Source: Caldilinea sp. CFX5 (GTDB lineage: Bacteria > Chloroflexota > Anaerolineae > Caldilineales > Caldilineaceae). Taken from it: a DNA stretch of 64,000 nt. The position numbers were made by a program, and so were the translations under genes. The stretch covers positions 62,001 to 126,000 of the forward strand of contig QWII01000009.1 in assembly GCA_021405325.1 (NCBI GenBank). The letters are read 5' to 3'. A model generated the notes under the pieces. That model worked only from the letters and a program-made list of their open reading frames with translations. It did no database searches and had not been told where the DNA came from. Shown in pieces: positions 36,302-45,155 of the stretch. Positions within the stretch are counted from its first letter, which is position 1; every line of letters begins with the position of its first letter.

Positions 36302-36478
36302 TGGGACACCTCATTCCTTCTGATGTCGATGGCGCGCCATGCGATGAACGCGATCGTACAGGTCTGGGGGCAAATCTATGGTTGATGTTGCTGTCATTGA
36401 TCGAAATTCCTTCTGCAATACTCCCGAATTTCTTCGTAGTATACCACAAACATGGGAACCTGTGCTAAACAGGAGTAG

Positions 36479-36918
36479 TTACCCCTTCAACCCACCAATC
36501 GTAATTCCGCGCACAAAATATTTCTGCAACAACAGAAAACTGAACAACGTCGGCCCGAAGGCCAACACCGCCATCGCCATGCGCGCCGACTGGGCTGGAA
36601 TCGGCATACCGGTGGTTTGCGGGTTGGAGGCCAGAAAGTTGATATTCGCCATCAGCACATAGAGCAGATATTATGCCGCCATTGAAAAGCAGCGTAAAGA
36701 AGACATAGAACGAAGGTGCTGTAGAGCATGGGCGTATCGCGCGGGACGAAGAAGAAGAGGCCAAAGTCGGCGTTAAAGATACGCCTAATCGAGAGCAGCA
36801 CCAGGATGATGATCAGCGGCAACAACATGGGCAACATAATATAACGGATCTGCTGCCATTTGGTCGCTCTGTTGGGCATTCCGCGCATGGGTGCAATTCG
36901 TTCGGTCTTGACACTCAT
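36479..36918 (-). pseudogene. Decayed fusion of two sugar ABC permease genes
   Basis: Starts with ATG 36918 and codes for RATKWQQIRYIMLPMLLPLI, then IFNADFGLFFFVPRD, the late part of an LplB-type permease. It runs out of frame near 36660. In another frame, 36660-36479 encodes the C-terminus of an LplC-type permease (QSARMAMAVLAFGPTLFSF to FVRGITIGGLKG and TAA at 36479). The middle and N-terminal halves of both genes are missing. This is a scar of a lost carbohydrate transporter. Confidence 0.78.
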
Positions 36919-36921
36919 GGG

Positions 36922-37746
36922 TTACTCGTTTCCATCCAGGGCAATCCCTAAGGCTTTGGCTTCGGCTTTGGCCCATTCCGGCACGGGGATCGTCGCCGCC
37001 AACGGGGGCAAATTGTGACGTTGGGCCGGTGAGGCATCGACTTGTAGTTCGCGGCTTAACCGTTCAGCCACCGTTTGCAGCACCTGCACCCGTGCAAAGT
37101 ATTTGTCATTGCCGGCAACAATCGTCCAGGGGGCATGGGCAGTGGTAGTCTTGATCAGCATCTCTTCCACCGCTTGCTCATAGCGATCCCACTTTTCGCG
37201 ATTGCGCCAATCTTCTTCGGTCAATTTCCAGCTTTTGTTGGGGGAGTTTTCGCGTTCTTGAAAACGGGTCAACTGTTCGTCCTTGCTGACGTGCATCCAA
37301 AATTTCATCACAATCGCGCCAAAATCGACCAGTTGCTGCTCAAACTCGCGGATCTCCTGATAGGCGCGCTGCCATTCGGCGGTGGTACAAAAACCTTCGA
37401 CTCGCTCGACCATAACACGACCATACCAACTGCGGTCAAAGATCGCCAGCACGCCCCGTTCCGGCAAGCGTCGCCAGAAACGCCAGAGGTAATGCTTTTC
37501 GGCGTCATCGCCTTTGGGCGCGGCAATGGGATAGACGATATAGCCGCGCGGGTCCAGACGTTCGGTCAACCGATTGATGGCGCCCCCTTTGCCGGCGGCG
37601 TCCCAGCCTTCAAAGACAGCCACCGCCGGTCGCTGGCGTTGGTGCAAGTAGTAACCGAGAATGCGTAGTTGGGTCTGGTAGGCGTCCAGTTGCTTTTTGT
37701 ACTCAGCTTTGGACAGCGTTTGGGCGAGATCGATCATTTCAAGCAT
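36922..37746 (-). CDS. Polyphosphate kinase 2 family protein (copy 2)
   Basis: About 274 residues. It transfers phosphate between polyphosphate and nucleotides. Walker A GWDAAGKGG, the lid-like LDPRGY and Walker B DRSWYGR are present in family order. It starts at ATG 37746, overlapping the stop of the other PPK2 by 8 bp; an ATG at 37767 is possible. It lacks the Lys-rich tail of its neighbour. Two adjacent but clearly divergent PPK2 enzymes may differ in substrate (ADP versus AMP phosphorylation), which the sequence does not settle. Confidence 0.9.
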   Translation of the reverse strand: MLEMIDLAQTLSKAEYKKQLDAYQTQLRILGYYLHQRQRPAVAVFEGWDAAGKGGAINRLTERLDPRGYIVYPIAAPKGDDAEKHYLWRFWRRLPERGVLAIFDRSWYGRVMVERVEGFCTTAEWQRAYQEIREFEQQLVDFGAIVMKFWMHVSKDEQLTRFQERENSPNKSWKLTEEDWRNREKWDRYEQAVEEMLIKTTTAHAPWTIVAGNDKYFARVQVLQTVAERLSRELQVDASPAQRHNLPPLAATIPVPEWAKAEAKALGIALDGNE

Positions 37747-38689
37747 GGTCAGCCCCACTTTCGACAACAGCCGTTTCCGCCGACTGCGCTTTTTGTTTTT
37801 TCTTTGCTTCCTTCTTACGCGCTTTCGCTTCTGTCACTTGCGCTTTTTTAGCCTTCTTCGTCTTTTTGGCCACTTTTTCCGTCTGCGCGGCTTTCTCTTT
37901 CTTTGCCTTTGTTTTCTTCTTCTCTTTTTCCACAATGGCATCTTGCCCAAATTCGGCTAAATCGGGCCAGCCCATCGGTTCGACCCCCAGCCCCTCTTCC
38001 AGTCGCTCAATCAAGGTGCGAAAGACCTGATAGGTGCGATAGTTCGCGTCGGTGGCGGGGATGACCGTCCAGGGTGCAATGGCGGTACTCGTGTTCGCCA
38101 ACATATCGCGCACCGCCGCGAGGTATTCGTCATATTTGCGGTGGTGTTCCCAATCTTCCGCCGCTACATGCCACGCCAGTTCCGGCTGTTGCGAGAGATA
38201 GAGAAAGCGGCGCAGTTGCTCGGTCTTGCTGATGTGCAGCCAGAACTTAACGAAGATGGTCTGGTCATCGGCCAGCGTGCGTTCAAAGGCGTTGATCTCT
38301 TCATAGGCGCGAATCCATTCGGGAATCGGCGTCAACCCTTCGACCCGCTCGACCAGCACCCGGCCATACCAACTGCGGTCAAAGATGGCAATCTGTCCAT
38401 GCCGGGGAATTTGCATCCAGAAACGCCAGAGCCAGGGTTTTTGCTGTTCATGGGTGCGCGGTGCATTGGTCGGCAATACCTTGAAGCCGCGCGGGTCGAG
38501 CGGTTCGGTCAACGCCCGGATGGTTGTCCCTTTGCCGGCAGCGTCCCAACCTTCAAAGACGATAATCACAGGGCGCTTTTGTTCATAGATCAGGCGCTCC
38601 AAGTCCAACAGGCGCTCCATCTGTAGCGGGAGGATCTGTTTGTAGGCTTTTTTCGCCAAGGCAAGGGTTAGGTCGGCTTGTTCCAGCAT
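37739..38689 (-). CDS. Polyphosphate kinase 2 family protein with Lys-rich tail (copy 1)
   Basis: About 316 residues. The PPK2 core (residues about 1-255) has GWDAAGKGT, LTEPLDPRGF and DRSWYGR. It is followed by a roughly 55-residue low-complexity tail dominated by Lys, Ala and Glu (KKTKAKKEKAAQ and similar). The tail could bind the polyanion polyphosphate or nucleic acid (inference). ATG 38689 has GGGGGTG upstream; the open frame to 38821 lacks family similarity. The gene reads directly into the second PPK2, with which it overlaps by 8 bp. Confidence 0.88.
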   Translation of the reverse strand: MLEQADLTLALAKKAYKQILPLQMERLLDLERLIYEQKRPVIIVFEGWDAAGKGTTIRALTEPLDPRGFKVLPTNAPRTHEQQKPWLWRFWMQIPRHGQIAIFDRSWYGRVLVERVEGLTPIPEWIRAYEEINAFERTLADDQTIFVKFWLHISKTEQLRRFLYLSQQPELAWHVAAEDWEHHRKYDEYLAAVRDMLANTSTAIAPWTVIPATDANYRTYQVFRTLIERLEEGLGVEPMGWPDLAEFGQDAIVEKEKKKTKAKKEKAAQTEKVAKKTKKAKKAQVTEAKARKKEAKKKQKAQSAETAVVESGADHA

Positions 38690-38702
38690 TGCGTTACACC
38701 CC

Positions 38703-39527
38703 CTATTTTGTTGCGATAAAGAGTCCCGTCGCTTTTTGAATGGTAAAGACGCCGCCCTGTTGCGCCATCTGCGCCGCGGCGTGGGCTGTGAAGGCGGCCC
38801 GCGCCGTCGCTGGGTTGTCATAGCGTGCGCCGGTAAAGGTCATCATGGAGAAGACATAGTCCACCAGCGCTGCCACCTCCGTCACCGCTAACCGATCTTC
38901 ATAATGGCGCAACGCAAGGTCAGCAAACCAGGGCGTCAGGTGCGCTGCACCATTTTCCAACGAAAAGAAACGTTCGGGCGGCGCGGCAGTCGCCATGTAG
39001 TCGAGGGCCGGGTCAAACGATTGGATCAAGGTGCGTAATTCGGCCATGTGCATCTTGCCATTGGTAGCGGCATAGAGCCGACCACCCGGCTTGAGAACCC
39101 GCCGAATCTCACTCAAAGCACGGGGCAGATCCGGCACATGATAGAGCATGTGGTTGGCGATCACCGCATCAAAAGCCCCATCAGCAAAGTCGAGCGCCTG
39201 AGCATCCATCTGCGCAAACTGAAACGGGTGCGCTGTGGCGGCAAGGTTTTGTTGTGCTTGGGCAATCATGCCGGGAGATTGATCGGTCAAGGTGATCTGC
39301 CAGCCAGCGGGAATGCGATCACTATTTTCAACCCACAAACTTGCAGGGCCGCAGCCCACTTCCAGGATGAGTGTTTCTGCTGGCGCGGCAATCTGGTCAA
39401 ACACCCAGCGGAGCCAGCGATAGGGGTTGGTGCTGAATAGTTGATGGAGCCGGATACGGGCGTCTAGGTTGGCGCTGTTGCGGTATTGTTCTTGCACAAC
39501 TTGCGCTTCATTGCCAGTGTAGGTCAT
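38703..39527 (-). CDS. Class I SAM-dependent methyltransferase
   Basis: A 274-residue methyltransferase with the type 11 (UbiE-like) fold: motif I ILEVGCGPAS (about 53-62), acidic motif II, and post-I MDAQALDFADGAFDAVIANHMLYHV with the LPRALSEIRRVLKPGG motif that follows. The target is unknown. It ends 14 bp before the first PPK2 gene, so it is probably co-transcribed. A short inverted repeat (GCCGAGGGTT with AACCCTCGGC, 39542-39561) lies upstream of it. Confidence 0.87.
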   Translation of the reverse strand: MTYTGNEAQVVQEQYRNSANLDARIRLHQLFSTNPYRWLRWVFDQIAAPAETLILEVGCGPASLWVENSDRIPAGWQITLTDQSPGMIAQAQQNLAATAHPFQFAQMDAQALDFADGAFDAVIANHMLYHVPDLPRALSEIRRVLKPGGRLYAATNGKMHMAELRTLIQSFDPALDYMATAAPPERFFSLENGAAHLTPWFADLALRHYEDRLAVTEVAALVDYVFSMMTFTGARYDNPATARAAFTAHAAAQMAQQGGVFTIQKATGLFIATK

Positions 39528-39596
39528 AGGGTTCTCCTGCCGAGCCGAGGGTTCAAACCCTCGGCTACCCTCAAATGTCGCTATGCGACAGCTTGC

Positions 39597-40553
39597 TTAT
39601 ACAGGCGTCGGTGCATCGGCCTCGATCAAACCGGCGGCGTGCAATTCCTGCCACACTTCCACCGGAATCGTGGCGGCCAGGGCGGCGATGTTTGCGTCCA
39701 CTTCCGCCGGCTTGACCGCACCAACCACCAGCGAAGTGATAGTCGGGTGGGCACGAGAAAAGTGGAGCGCGGCGCGATTCAGCGGTATGCCATGCCGCTC
39801 ACAGATGGCCTGAATCTTGCGCGCCTTTTCCAAGACGGCGGCGGGGGCGTTGGCATAGTTGTATTGGGCCGTTGCACTAGGGCCGGTGGCGAGAATGCCG
39901 CTGTTGTAGACGCCGCCTAGGAAGATGCCAATGCCCTTTTCTTTGCACAGCTTCAAGAAACCCAGCGAGGTCTGCTCCAAAAGCGTGTAGCGACCGGCCA
40001 GCAAGAAAACATCGGGATCGGCCTGTTGGGCAAAGCGCTGTTCCATCTGCCACTGGTTCATGCCCGCACCGAAGGCTTTGATCACCCCTTGACGGCGCAG
40101 ATCGCGTAGCGCTGGGAACGCGCCGTCCAGCGCATCTTGCTCATGGTCAACGGTATCGGCGTCGGGGTCGTGAACGAGGACAATTTCCACATGGTCGGTG
40201 CCCAAGCGCTTGAGACTGCCTTCAAAGCTGCGCATCACGCCGTCATAGGAGAAATCGTAGACAAACGAAGTGCGGTCGGCATTGAGGACACGCCCGATCT
40301 TGGTGCAGATGACATAGCTATCGCGCGGCACGCCCCGCAGCGCACGACCAATGCGCAGTTCGCTTTCGCCGCGACCATAGAGTGGCGCTGAGTCAAAGAG
40401 GCGGATGCCTTTCTCATAGGCGTGCTGAATCGTCGCTTCGGCATCGGCGTCAGAGACGGCGTTCACATTGCCGATGGGCGCGGTGCCAAAGCCGAGGTTG
40501 GTCACTTGTAATGGATTCTTGCCCCCTAAGGGGACAGTGGAAATGGCTGGCAT
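39597..40553 (-). CDS. Aldo/keto reductase (aldose dehydrogenase-like)
   Basis: A 318-residue AKR. The tetrad is visible in LFDSAPLYGRGESE (D, Y), ICTKIGR (K) and VLVHDPD (H). The arrangement and length match the L-fucose/D-threo-aldose dehydrogenase group of bacterial AKRs, so sugar oxidation is a reasonable guess. It differs clearly from the AKR at 30182. It lies near an FAH-type hydrolase and an epimerase, which would fit sugar-acid catabolism (inference). Confidence 0.85.
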   Translation of the reverse strand: MPAISTVPLGGKNPLQVTNLGFGTAPIGNVNAVSDADAEATIQHAYEKGIRLFDSAPLYGRGESELRIGRALRGVPRDSYVICTKIGRVLNADRTSFVYDFSYDGVMRSFEGSLKRLGTDHVEIVLVHDPDADTVDHEQDALDGAFPALRDLRRQGVIKAFGAGMNQWQMEQRFAQQADPDVFLLAGRYTLLEQTSLGFLKLCKEKGIGIFLGGVYNSGILATGPSATAQYNYANAPAAVLEKARKIQAICERHGIPLNRAALHFSRAHPTITSLVVGAVKPAEVDANIAALAATIPVEVWQELHAAGLIEADAPTPV

Positions 40554-40565
40554 AGTTGTTTCATC

Positions 40566-40912
40566 CTACTTTTTGTAACATGCAGGCGCGAGATGCGCTT
40601 TTAACATCATCATGATATGTTCAATCTTTTCGATCTCGTCTAATTCACGCTCTTCGTCCAGGCTTAGCCGACCAGCAGAATTTAGTGCCAGAAGATAGCG
40701 TAGCGCCCCTGTGCGCGTTGACTAACGTGATAATGGAAAACAGCATCTGGCGACGGATTGCCGGACAAAAACGTAATAATTTCAGTAGCCGTTATGGCGG
40801 CAGGGGTTTTGAAGCTAACCAAACTGAGTTCCAAGATCGGCGGCAACCATTGATGAATTAGCACGAGGCGGTTCGCCAAATCATCGGGAAGCCGTATGGT
40901 AAATTCAACCAC
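40566..40912 (-). pseudogene. Frameshifted RHH-like (antitoxin-type) gene
   Basis: ATG 40912 opens VEFTIRLPDDLANRLVLI, a ribbon-helix-helix-like N-terminus. The frame closes early at 40682. A one-base shift near 40708 joins it to the continuous C-terminal sequence LRYLLALNSAGRLSLDEE and HIMMMLKAH, ending at TAG 40566. Intact relatives of this pattern are about 115 residues long and usually stand before an HNH nuclease gene; here no HNH follows. Either a pseudogene or a sequencing error. Confidence 0.65.
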
Positions 40913-40940
40913 CGTTGGTATCCTTGATGCACACTTATAA

Positions 40941-41210
40941 TCACGCTAATGCCAACACAGGCAGAGGTTCTTTTGTGACAATACTATACAAAACGTCCGG
41001 ATCTAGATCGGCGTCGTTAGGCCAATAAATTGTGCCTAACTCGGTATTCACTCGAACTTGGGCAAAGTAAGCAGGATCATGTAACGGGGCAAAAACACCG
41101 CGAAATTCAATGAGTTCGGCAAGATTTACCTTACCTTCGACACCGTCTTCAAAGCGTAAGTACACCCAATAGTCACGCAGTGGCTTCACTTCAATAATAT
41201 CTTTTAACAT
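40941..41210 (-). CDS. DUF2442 family protein
   Basis: An 89-residue protein matching the DUF2442 pattern: IIEVKPLRDYWVYLRFEDG, FRGVFAPLHDPAYF and LGTIYWPNDADLDPDVLY. It follows DUF4160 (41214) with a 3-bp gap, and the two are frequently paired, so a toxin-antitoxin-like unit is suspected. DUF2442 is the likely antitoxin because of its conserved W-P-N-x-x-D-x-x-P-x-x-L motif; this is a family-level argument only. Confidence 0.8.
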   Translation of the reverse strand: MLKDIIEVKPLRDYWVYLRFEDGVEGKVNLAELIEFRGVFAPLHDPAYFAQVRVNTELGTIYWPNDADLDPDVLYSIVTKEPLPVLALA

Positions 41211-41213
41211 AAC

Positions 41214-41474
41214 TTACTCCAGTGGTGGAATCTTTTTGAGTGGCTTCATCTGGCGAGCCAAACTCCAATTGGTTCTCAAATCCACCTGATAGCGACTTGC
41301 CCACTCAATCACCATCCCCAAAGCGCGTGGGGAGAGATGACCTTCTAACAATCGTAATGATTCAATGTCCACGAGCGCTCTTTGGTCATTATAACGCACA
41401 TGAAAGTGAGGCGGCGGATGTTCGTTGTAGTTTAGTGAAATAATAATTCCAAAGAAACGGCTAACTTCAGGCAT
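41214..41474 (-). CDS. DUF4160 family protein
   Basis: An 86-residue protein with the DUF4160 signature: FFGIIISLNYNEHPPPHFHVRY with HPPPHFH at about 18-24. The function is unknown, and the His cluster suggests metal or nucleic-acid contact. It is the first gene of a two-gene unit with DUF2442. It starts 3 bp after the upstream epimerase gene stop, so it may be in the same transcript. Confidence 0.82.
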   Translation of the reverse strand: MPEVSRFFGIIISLNYNEHPPPHFHVRYNDQRALVDIESLRLLEGHLSPRALGMVIEWASRYQVDLRTNWSLARQMKPLKKIPPLE

Positions 41475-41477
41475 TGT

Positions 41478-42455
41478 CTAATTTTCCAGTTGCTTCAAAT
41501 CAATCAACCCCGTCTCCAACAAGCGGCGGAAGTGCGCCAGATCACTACGAATCGCATCGGCCAGCGGCGTCCAGGGCATACCGCCAAGAATCTCACGCAG
41601 GCCGCCGTCATCCAGATCCGAGGGGAAGGGGAGCGGCTTGTTTTGGGCGTAGGTGATCTGGGCGTCCGGCACTTCAGCTTTTAACAAGCGGACAAATTCG
41701 CTGACTTCGACAATGTCATTGCGCAGGTTACAGGAAGCGGCCCCTTGGTGGCTGGCGCGCGCCGTGCCGATAAACATCTTGGCGACATCGTTGGCGTGTT
41801 GCAAGCCGACCGGCCCGTCAAAGCGAATGTAAAACGGTCGCCCGGCCACTGCCGCCAGGATCGCCTTTGCCAGATCGCTGGTCATTCCCTGGTCGCGACC
41901 GACGCCGTAGACGATGTAGGGGCGTAGACCGACACTGCCGATCTGCCAATCCTGCCAGTAGATGCGGGCCGTGCCTTCGTTCGCCACTTTGTAGACGCCA
42001 TAGAGGGTGCGCGGCAGCAACGCCACGTCATCGCTAATTGGGCCTTCCGGGTAATCTTCCGAGGGGCCAAGCACCGCCAACGAACTGGCATAGGACAGCC
42101 CCTTGACGCCGCCATAGCGCGCCGCCTCAAAGATGTTGACCGTACCAACCACGTTGACCTGCGCACCCAGTGACGGATTGGCGCGGCAAAACGGCACCTG
42201 TAACCCAGCCAAATGAATAATATGGGTCACGCCATTCTCTTCGACCACACTGCGCACCGCCTTGAGATCGGTCACATCCAGCTTGACAAACTTGACCTGC
42301 GCCAGTTCTTCCGCGCTCATCACCTGGCGCGGGCGCACTGGATCTGTCGCCAGATCCGTGCCGATGACTGCCACCCCTTCTTGCACCAAATTACGCATCA
42401 CCCACGAGCCGATACAACCCATGGCGCCGGTGATCATGAATTTTTCGTTCGACAT
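41478..42455 (-). CDS. NAD-dependent epimerase/dehydratase (extended SDR)
   Basis: A 325-residue extended SDR with TGAMGCIGS (TGxxGxxG, about 9-17) and the catalytic YGVYKVANE (Y-x-x-x-K) near residue 150. It belongs to the UDP-sugar epimerase/uronate dehydrogenase-like family. Downstream, with a 3-bp gap, is the DUF4160 gene. It is preceded by a GAGATT-type hairpin separating it from the FAH hydrolase. The substrate is unknown. Confidence 0.85.
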   Translation of the reverse strand: MSNEKFMITGAMGCIGSWVMRNLVQEGVAVIGTDLATDPVRPRQVMSAEELAQVKFVKLDVTDLKAVRSVVEENGVTHIIHLAGLQVPFCRANPSLGAQVNVVGTVNIFEAARYGGVKGLSYASSLAVLGPSEDYPEGPISDDVALLPRTLYGVYKVANEGTARIYWQDWQIGSVGLRPYIVYGVGRDQGMTSDLAKAILAAVAGRPFYIRFDGPVGLQHANDVAKMFIGTARASHQGAASCNLRNDIVEVSEFVRLLKAEVPDAQITYAQNKPLPFPSDLDDGGLREILGGMPWTPLADAIRSDLAHFRRLLETGLIDLKQLEN

Positions 42456-42476
42456 AATTCTTTCTCCAGAGGAGAA

Positions 42477-42541
42477 GAGATAAAGAGATTGAGAGATTCA
42501 GGGATTTTTCAGCCACCCAATCGCTCAATCTCTTTATCTCT
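42477..42541. repeat. Hairpin with AGAGATAAAGAGATT arms
   Basis: Perfect 18-bp arms (42477-42494, 42524-42541) in the spacer between the FAH-family gene and the epimerase gene, followed by further GAGAGATT/AATCTCTC units. Same unit family as 63037-63100 and 63351-63416. Confidence 0.82.
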
Positions 42542-42549
42542 CAATCTCT

Positions 42550-43428
42550 CTACTTATCTTCCACACAGGGGTTGGTCAACTTGCCAATGCCATCAATTTC
42601 AACGCTCACCACGTCGCCGTGCTTCAAGAAGATCGGCGGCTTTTTGCCCATGCCGACGCCGGGGGGCGTGCCGGTGATAATGACATCGCCAGGCAGAAGG
42701 GTGAAGGCACGACTCAGGTAGGAGACCAGATGCGGGATTTTGAAAAGCAATTCGCTGGTGTTGGAATCCTGCATGGTCTGGCCGTTGACAATGGTGCGCA
42801 GTTTCAGATTGTGCGGATCGGCGATCTCGTCCTTGGTGACGATGCAGGGGCCAAGCGGGCAGAAGGTATCGAGCGATTTGCCGCGAATCCACTGGTCACC
42901 CCGTTCGCTTTGCAGGTCGCGGGCGCTGACATCATTGCAGACGGTGTAGCCGACCACATAATCAAAGACGCTCTCTTCGCTGATGCGGTAGGCGCGCTTG
43001 CCGATGACCACGGCCAACTCGACTTCCCAGTCCACCTTGGCGGTTTCATTCGGGTCCCAGTGGATGGCGTCGCCGTCACCGATGATCGAGGAGGTGTATT
43101 TGGTGAACATGATCGGAATCTTCGGGGTTTGGGCGTTGCTCTCGCGGATGTGATCCAGGTAGTTGAGACCGATAGCAATCACCTTGTTGGGGTTGGTGAT
43201 CGGGGCCAGCAACTTGACATCGCCCAGCGCCACGCCGTTATCTTTGGCCGCCTTCTTGGTGGCGACGCGGCGGGCGACTTTCAGACCATCTTCGCCCAGT
43301 TCCAGGAAGGCGCGCATATCATTGGGCAAAGCGCCACCCGACGCTTCAGCCAGGTTGACGACCCGGTTGTCCACAATCGCCCCCAATTGGGCGCTGCTGG
43401 CGCGTGGTTTGTACGTTACGAGTTTCAT
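42550..43428 (-). CDS. Fumarylacetoacetate hydrolase family protein
   Basis: A 292-residue FAH-fold hydrolase or isomerase. The metal-binding core is visible: EVELAVVIGKRA (E-x-E), NDVSARDLQ and KSLDTFCPLGP, and the late G-D-V-I-x-T-G-T-P motif. Relatives cleave acylpyruvates or hydrate/decarboxylate 2-keto-3-deoxy sugar acids or aromatic ring fission products. An N-terminal domain (about 1-70) is present as in acylpyruvases. It heads the epimerase-DUF4160-DUF2442 run. The exact substrate is open. Confidence 0.9.
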   Translation of the reverse strand: MKLVTYKPRASSAQLGAIVDNRVVNLAEASGGALPNDMRAFLELGEDGLKVARRVATKKAAKDNGVALGDVKLLAPITNPNKVIAIGLNYLDHIRESNAQTPKIPIMFTKYTSSIIGDGDAIHWDPNETAKVDWEVELAVVIGKRAYRISEESVFDYVVGYTVCNDVSARDLQSERGDQWIRGKSLDTFCPLGPCIVTKDEIADPHNLKLRTIVNGQTMQDSNTSELLFKIPHLVSYLSRAFTLLPGDVIITGTPPGVGMGKKPPIFLKHGDVVSVEIDGIGKLTNPCVEDK

Positions 43429-43467
43429 GGTTACTCCTGCATTTTTTTGTAATGGGTTAATGATAAT

Positions 43468-45141
43468 TTATGCCACATGCCGAATCACCGGCAACACCAA
43501 ATGAGACGGGTATGCTCTTTCATGATAAACCGTTTGGCGGGCAGAACGCAACTCGCTTTCTTGACCAAAGATGCCGCCGGTGTTGAGATTGCGGTCAAAA
43601 CGAGGGAAGTTGGAGGAAGAAACTTCCAGGCGGATACAATGACCTTTGCGGAAGACATTGCCGGTGACGCCGACGTTGATCTCGTATTGGTAGACCTGGT
43701 TGGGTGTCAAGAGTGTTGGCGTCGTCATGCTCTCACGGTAGCAGGCGCGTACAATGCCATCGCAGAGATTTTTGGCATAGCCACTCGGCGCGACATCAAC
43801 CAGTTTGGCTGTCCAGTCGGTGTCCAGCCCATCAGTGGCGGCGTAGAGAACCAACTTGATCGGGCCGGTCACTTCCAAGTCTTCGGTCAAGGGTTCGCTG
43901 GTGTAGCAGAGAACGTCGCTGCGCATTTCGACAGGGCGTTGGTCATACGGCCCCCACGGCGCAATTTGCGGCGCACAACAGTTATTGCCGCCATTGGTCT
44001 GCACGGGATAGCGGGGATCATAGACAAAGTGGTCGGTCGGTTCAGCGTCGGGGACGGTCGGGGCCAGGACGCCGTCCCCGCGCAGGGTGTTGGCATGGCC
44101 GCCGCTGTGGAGATGCCACTGTTGCCACTCAGTGCGCGCCAGCGGCCATTCGTACTCGTCGCGCCACTCATTGATGCCCATGATGAAGAGGCGCAGCGGG
44201 GCTTCATCGAGAATGCCGGTGTGGACACCCTTGAGCCACTGTTCCAGCCAACGAAATTCGAGCGCATCTAAATCTTGCATCGAGTGGAAACCAAAGTCCA
44301 CGTCGCCAACTTTGGGCGAAATGCTCAGGGCATGAACCCACGGGCCAACAATCAACTTGCTCTGGCGCGCTGCCGGTGAACCGCCGTGCTGGCGCAAGCC
44401 AGTAAAAGCGGCAAAGGAGCCTTCGACAAAAATGTCGTACCAACCGCCCATATTGAAGGCCGGCGCCGTAATGTCGCTCCACTTTTCCTCAACATTGATG
44501 GCAGCCCAGTAGTCGTCATAGGTGGGATGGGCAAAGAGATCTTGCCAAAAAGCCAAAGTACGACTGGCCGTAGCGTCCATGCCTTGTAACGGTAACGTGT
44601 AAAAGAGTTCAGTCCAGTCATGATAACCAATGGTTTGATTGGTATGTTCACTGTATCCTGTCGCCCAGGTTGCACAAAGATTGAGTTGGAGAGCGCCACC
44701 GGGCCGTAGCAGCTTAAAAAAGTTGGGGCCGATCACGCGCGGCGTCATCGCCGTCAAATAGGGGCTGCCATAGGGTGCGCTCTGCCATTGGACATGGCCC
44801 AGATACGAACCGCCGGAGGTGGCAATTTTGCCGTTGCTCCACGGCTGGCGACCGATCCACTCCTGGGTGTCATAGCCGTCAACGCCTTCGCCTTGCAACG
44901 GGTAATAATCGCCGCCGGAGTCCCACCGGCCACGAGTGTCTTGTAGAACGCAGACATAGCCGTTGTTGGCTAACGCTCGCGCCCGCATCACCGCCGGGTC
45001 GCTATTGTTACTATACGGCGTGCGAACCAACACCGTGGGAAAGGGACCGTGCGCTTTGGGCAGATAAATATCGGCGGACAAATAAATGCCATCGCGCATC
45101 GGGATTTGAACGCCCAGGCGCATCTCAACAGCATAGGGCAT
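43468..45141 (-). CDS. CocE/NonD family hydrolase
   Basis: A 557-residue alpha/beta hydrolase of the CocE/NonD and Xaa-Pro dipeptidyl-peptidase group. The nucleophile motif GGSYLG is around residue 108, followed by an all-helical cap, and the C-terminal jelly-roll (residues about 370-550; DLEVTGPIKLVLYA, FPRFDRNLNTGG) is the X-Pro_dipeptidyl-peptidase C-terminal domain. It is expected to cleave esters or acyl amides. The start lies 15 bp from the stop of the small 83-residue gene, so the genes may share a transcript. Confidence 0.88.
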   Translation of the reverse strand: MPYAVEMRLGVQIPMRDGIYLSADIYLPKAHGPFPTVLVRTPYSNNSDPAVMRARALANNGYVCVLQDTRGRWDSGGDYYPLQGEGVDGYDTQEWIGRQPWSNGKIATSGGSYLGHVQWQSAPYGSPYLTAMTPRVIGPNFFKLLRPGGALQLNLCATWATGYSEHTNQTIGYHDWTELFYTLPLQGMDATASRTLAFWQDLFAHPTYDDYWAAINVEEKWSDITAPAFNMGGWYDIFVEGSFAAFTGLRQHGGSPAARQSKLIVGPWVHALSISPKVGDVDFGFHSMQDLDALEFRWLEQWLKGVHTGILDEAPLRLFIMGINEWRDEYEWPLARTEWQQWHLHSGGHANTLRGDGVLAPTVPDAEPTDHFVYDPRYPVQTNGGNNCCAPQIAPWGPYDQRPVEMRSDVLCYTSEPLTEDLEVTGPIKLVLYAATDGLDTDWTAKLVDVAPSGYAKNLCDGIVRACYRESMTTPTLLTPNQVYQYEINVGVTGNVFRKGHCIRLEVSSSNFPRFDRNLNTGGIFGQESELRSARQTVYHERAYPSHLVLPVIRHVA

Positions 45142-45155
45142 GACAGTAGCTCCTG

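Noticed and set aside
36922..38689. Assembly duplication of one PPK2 gene
   Set aside because: The two proteins differ throughout in sequence and in their C-terminal tail, so they are true paralogues.
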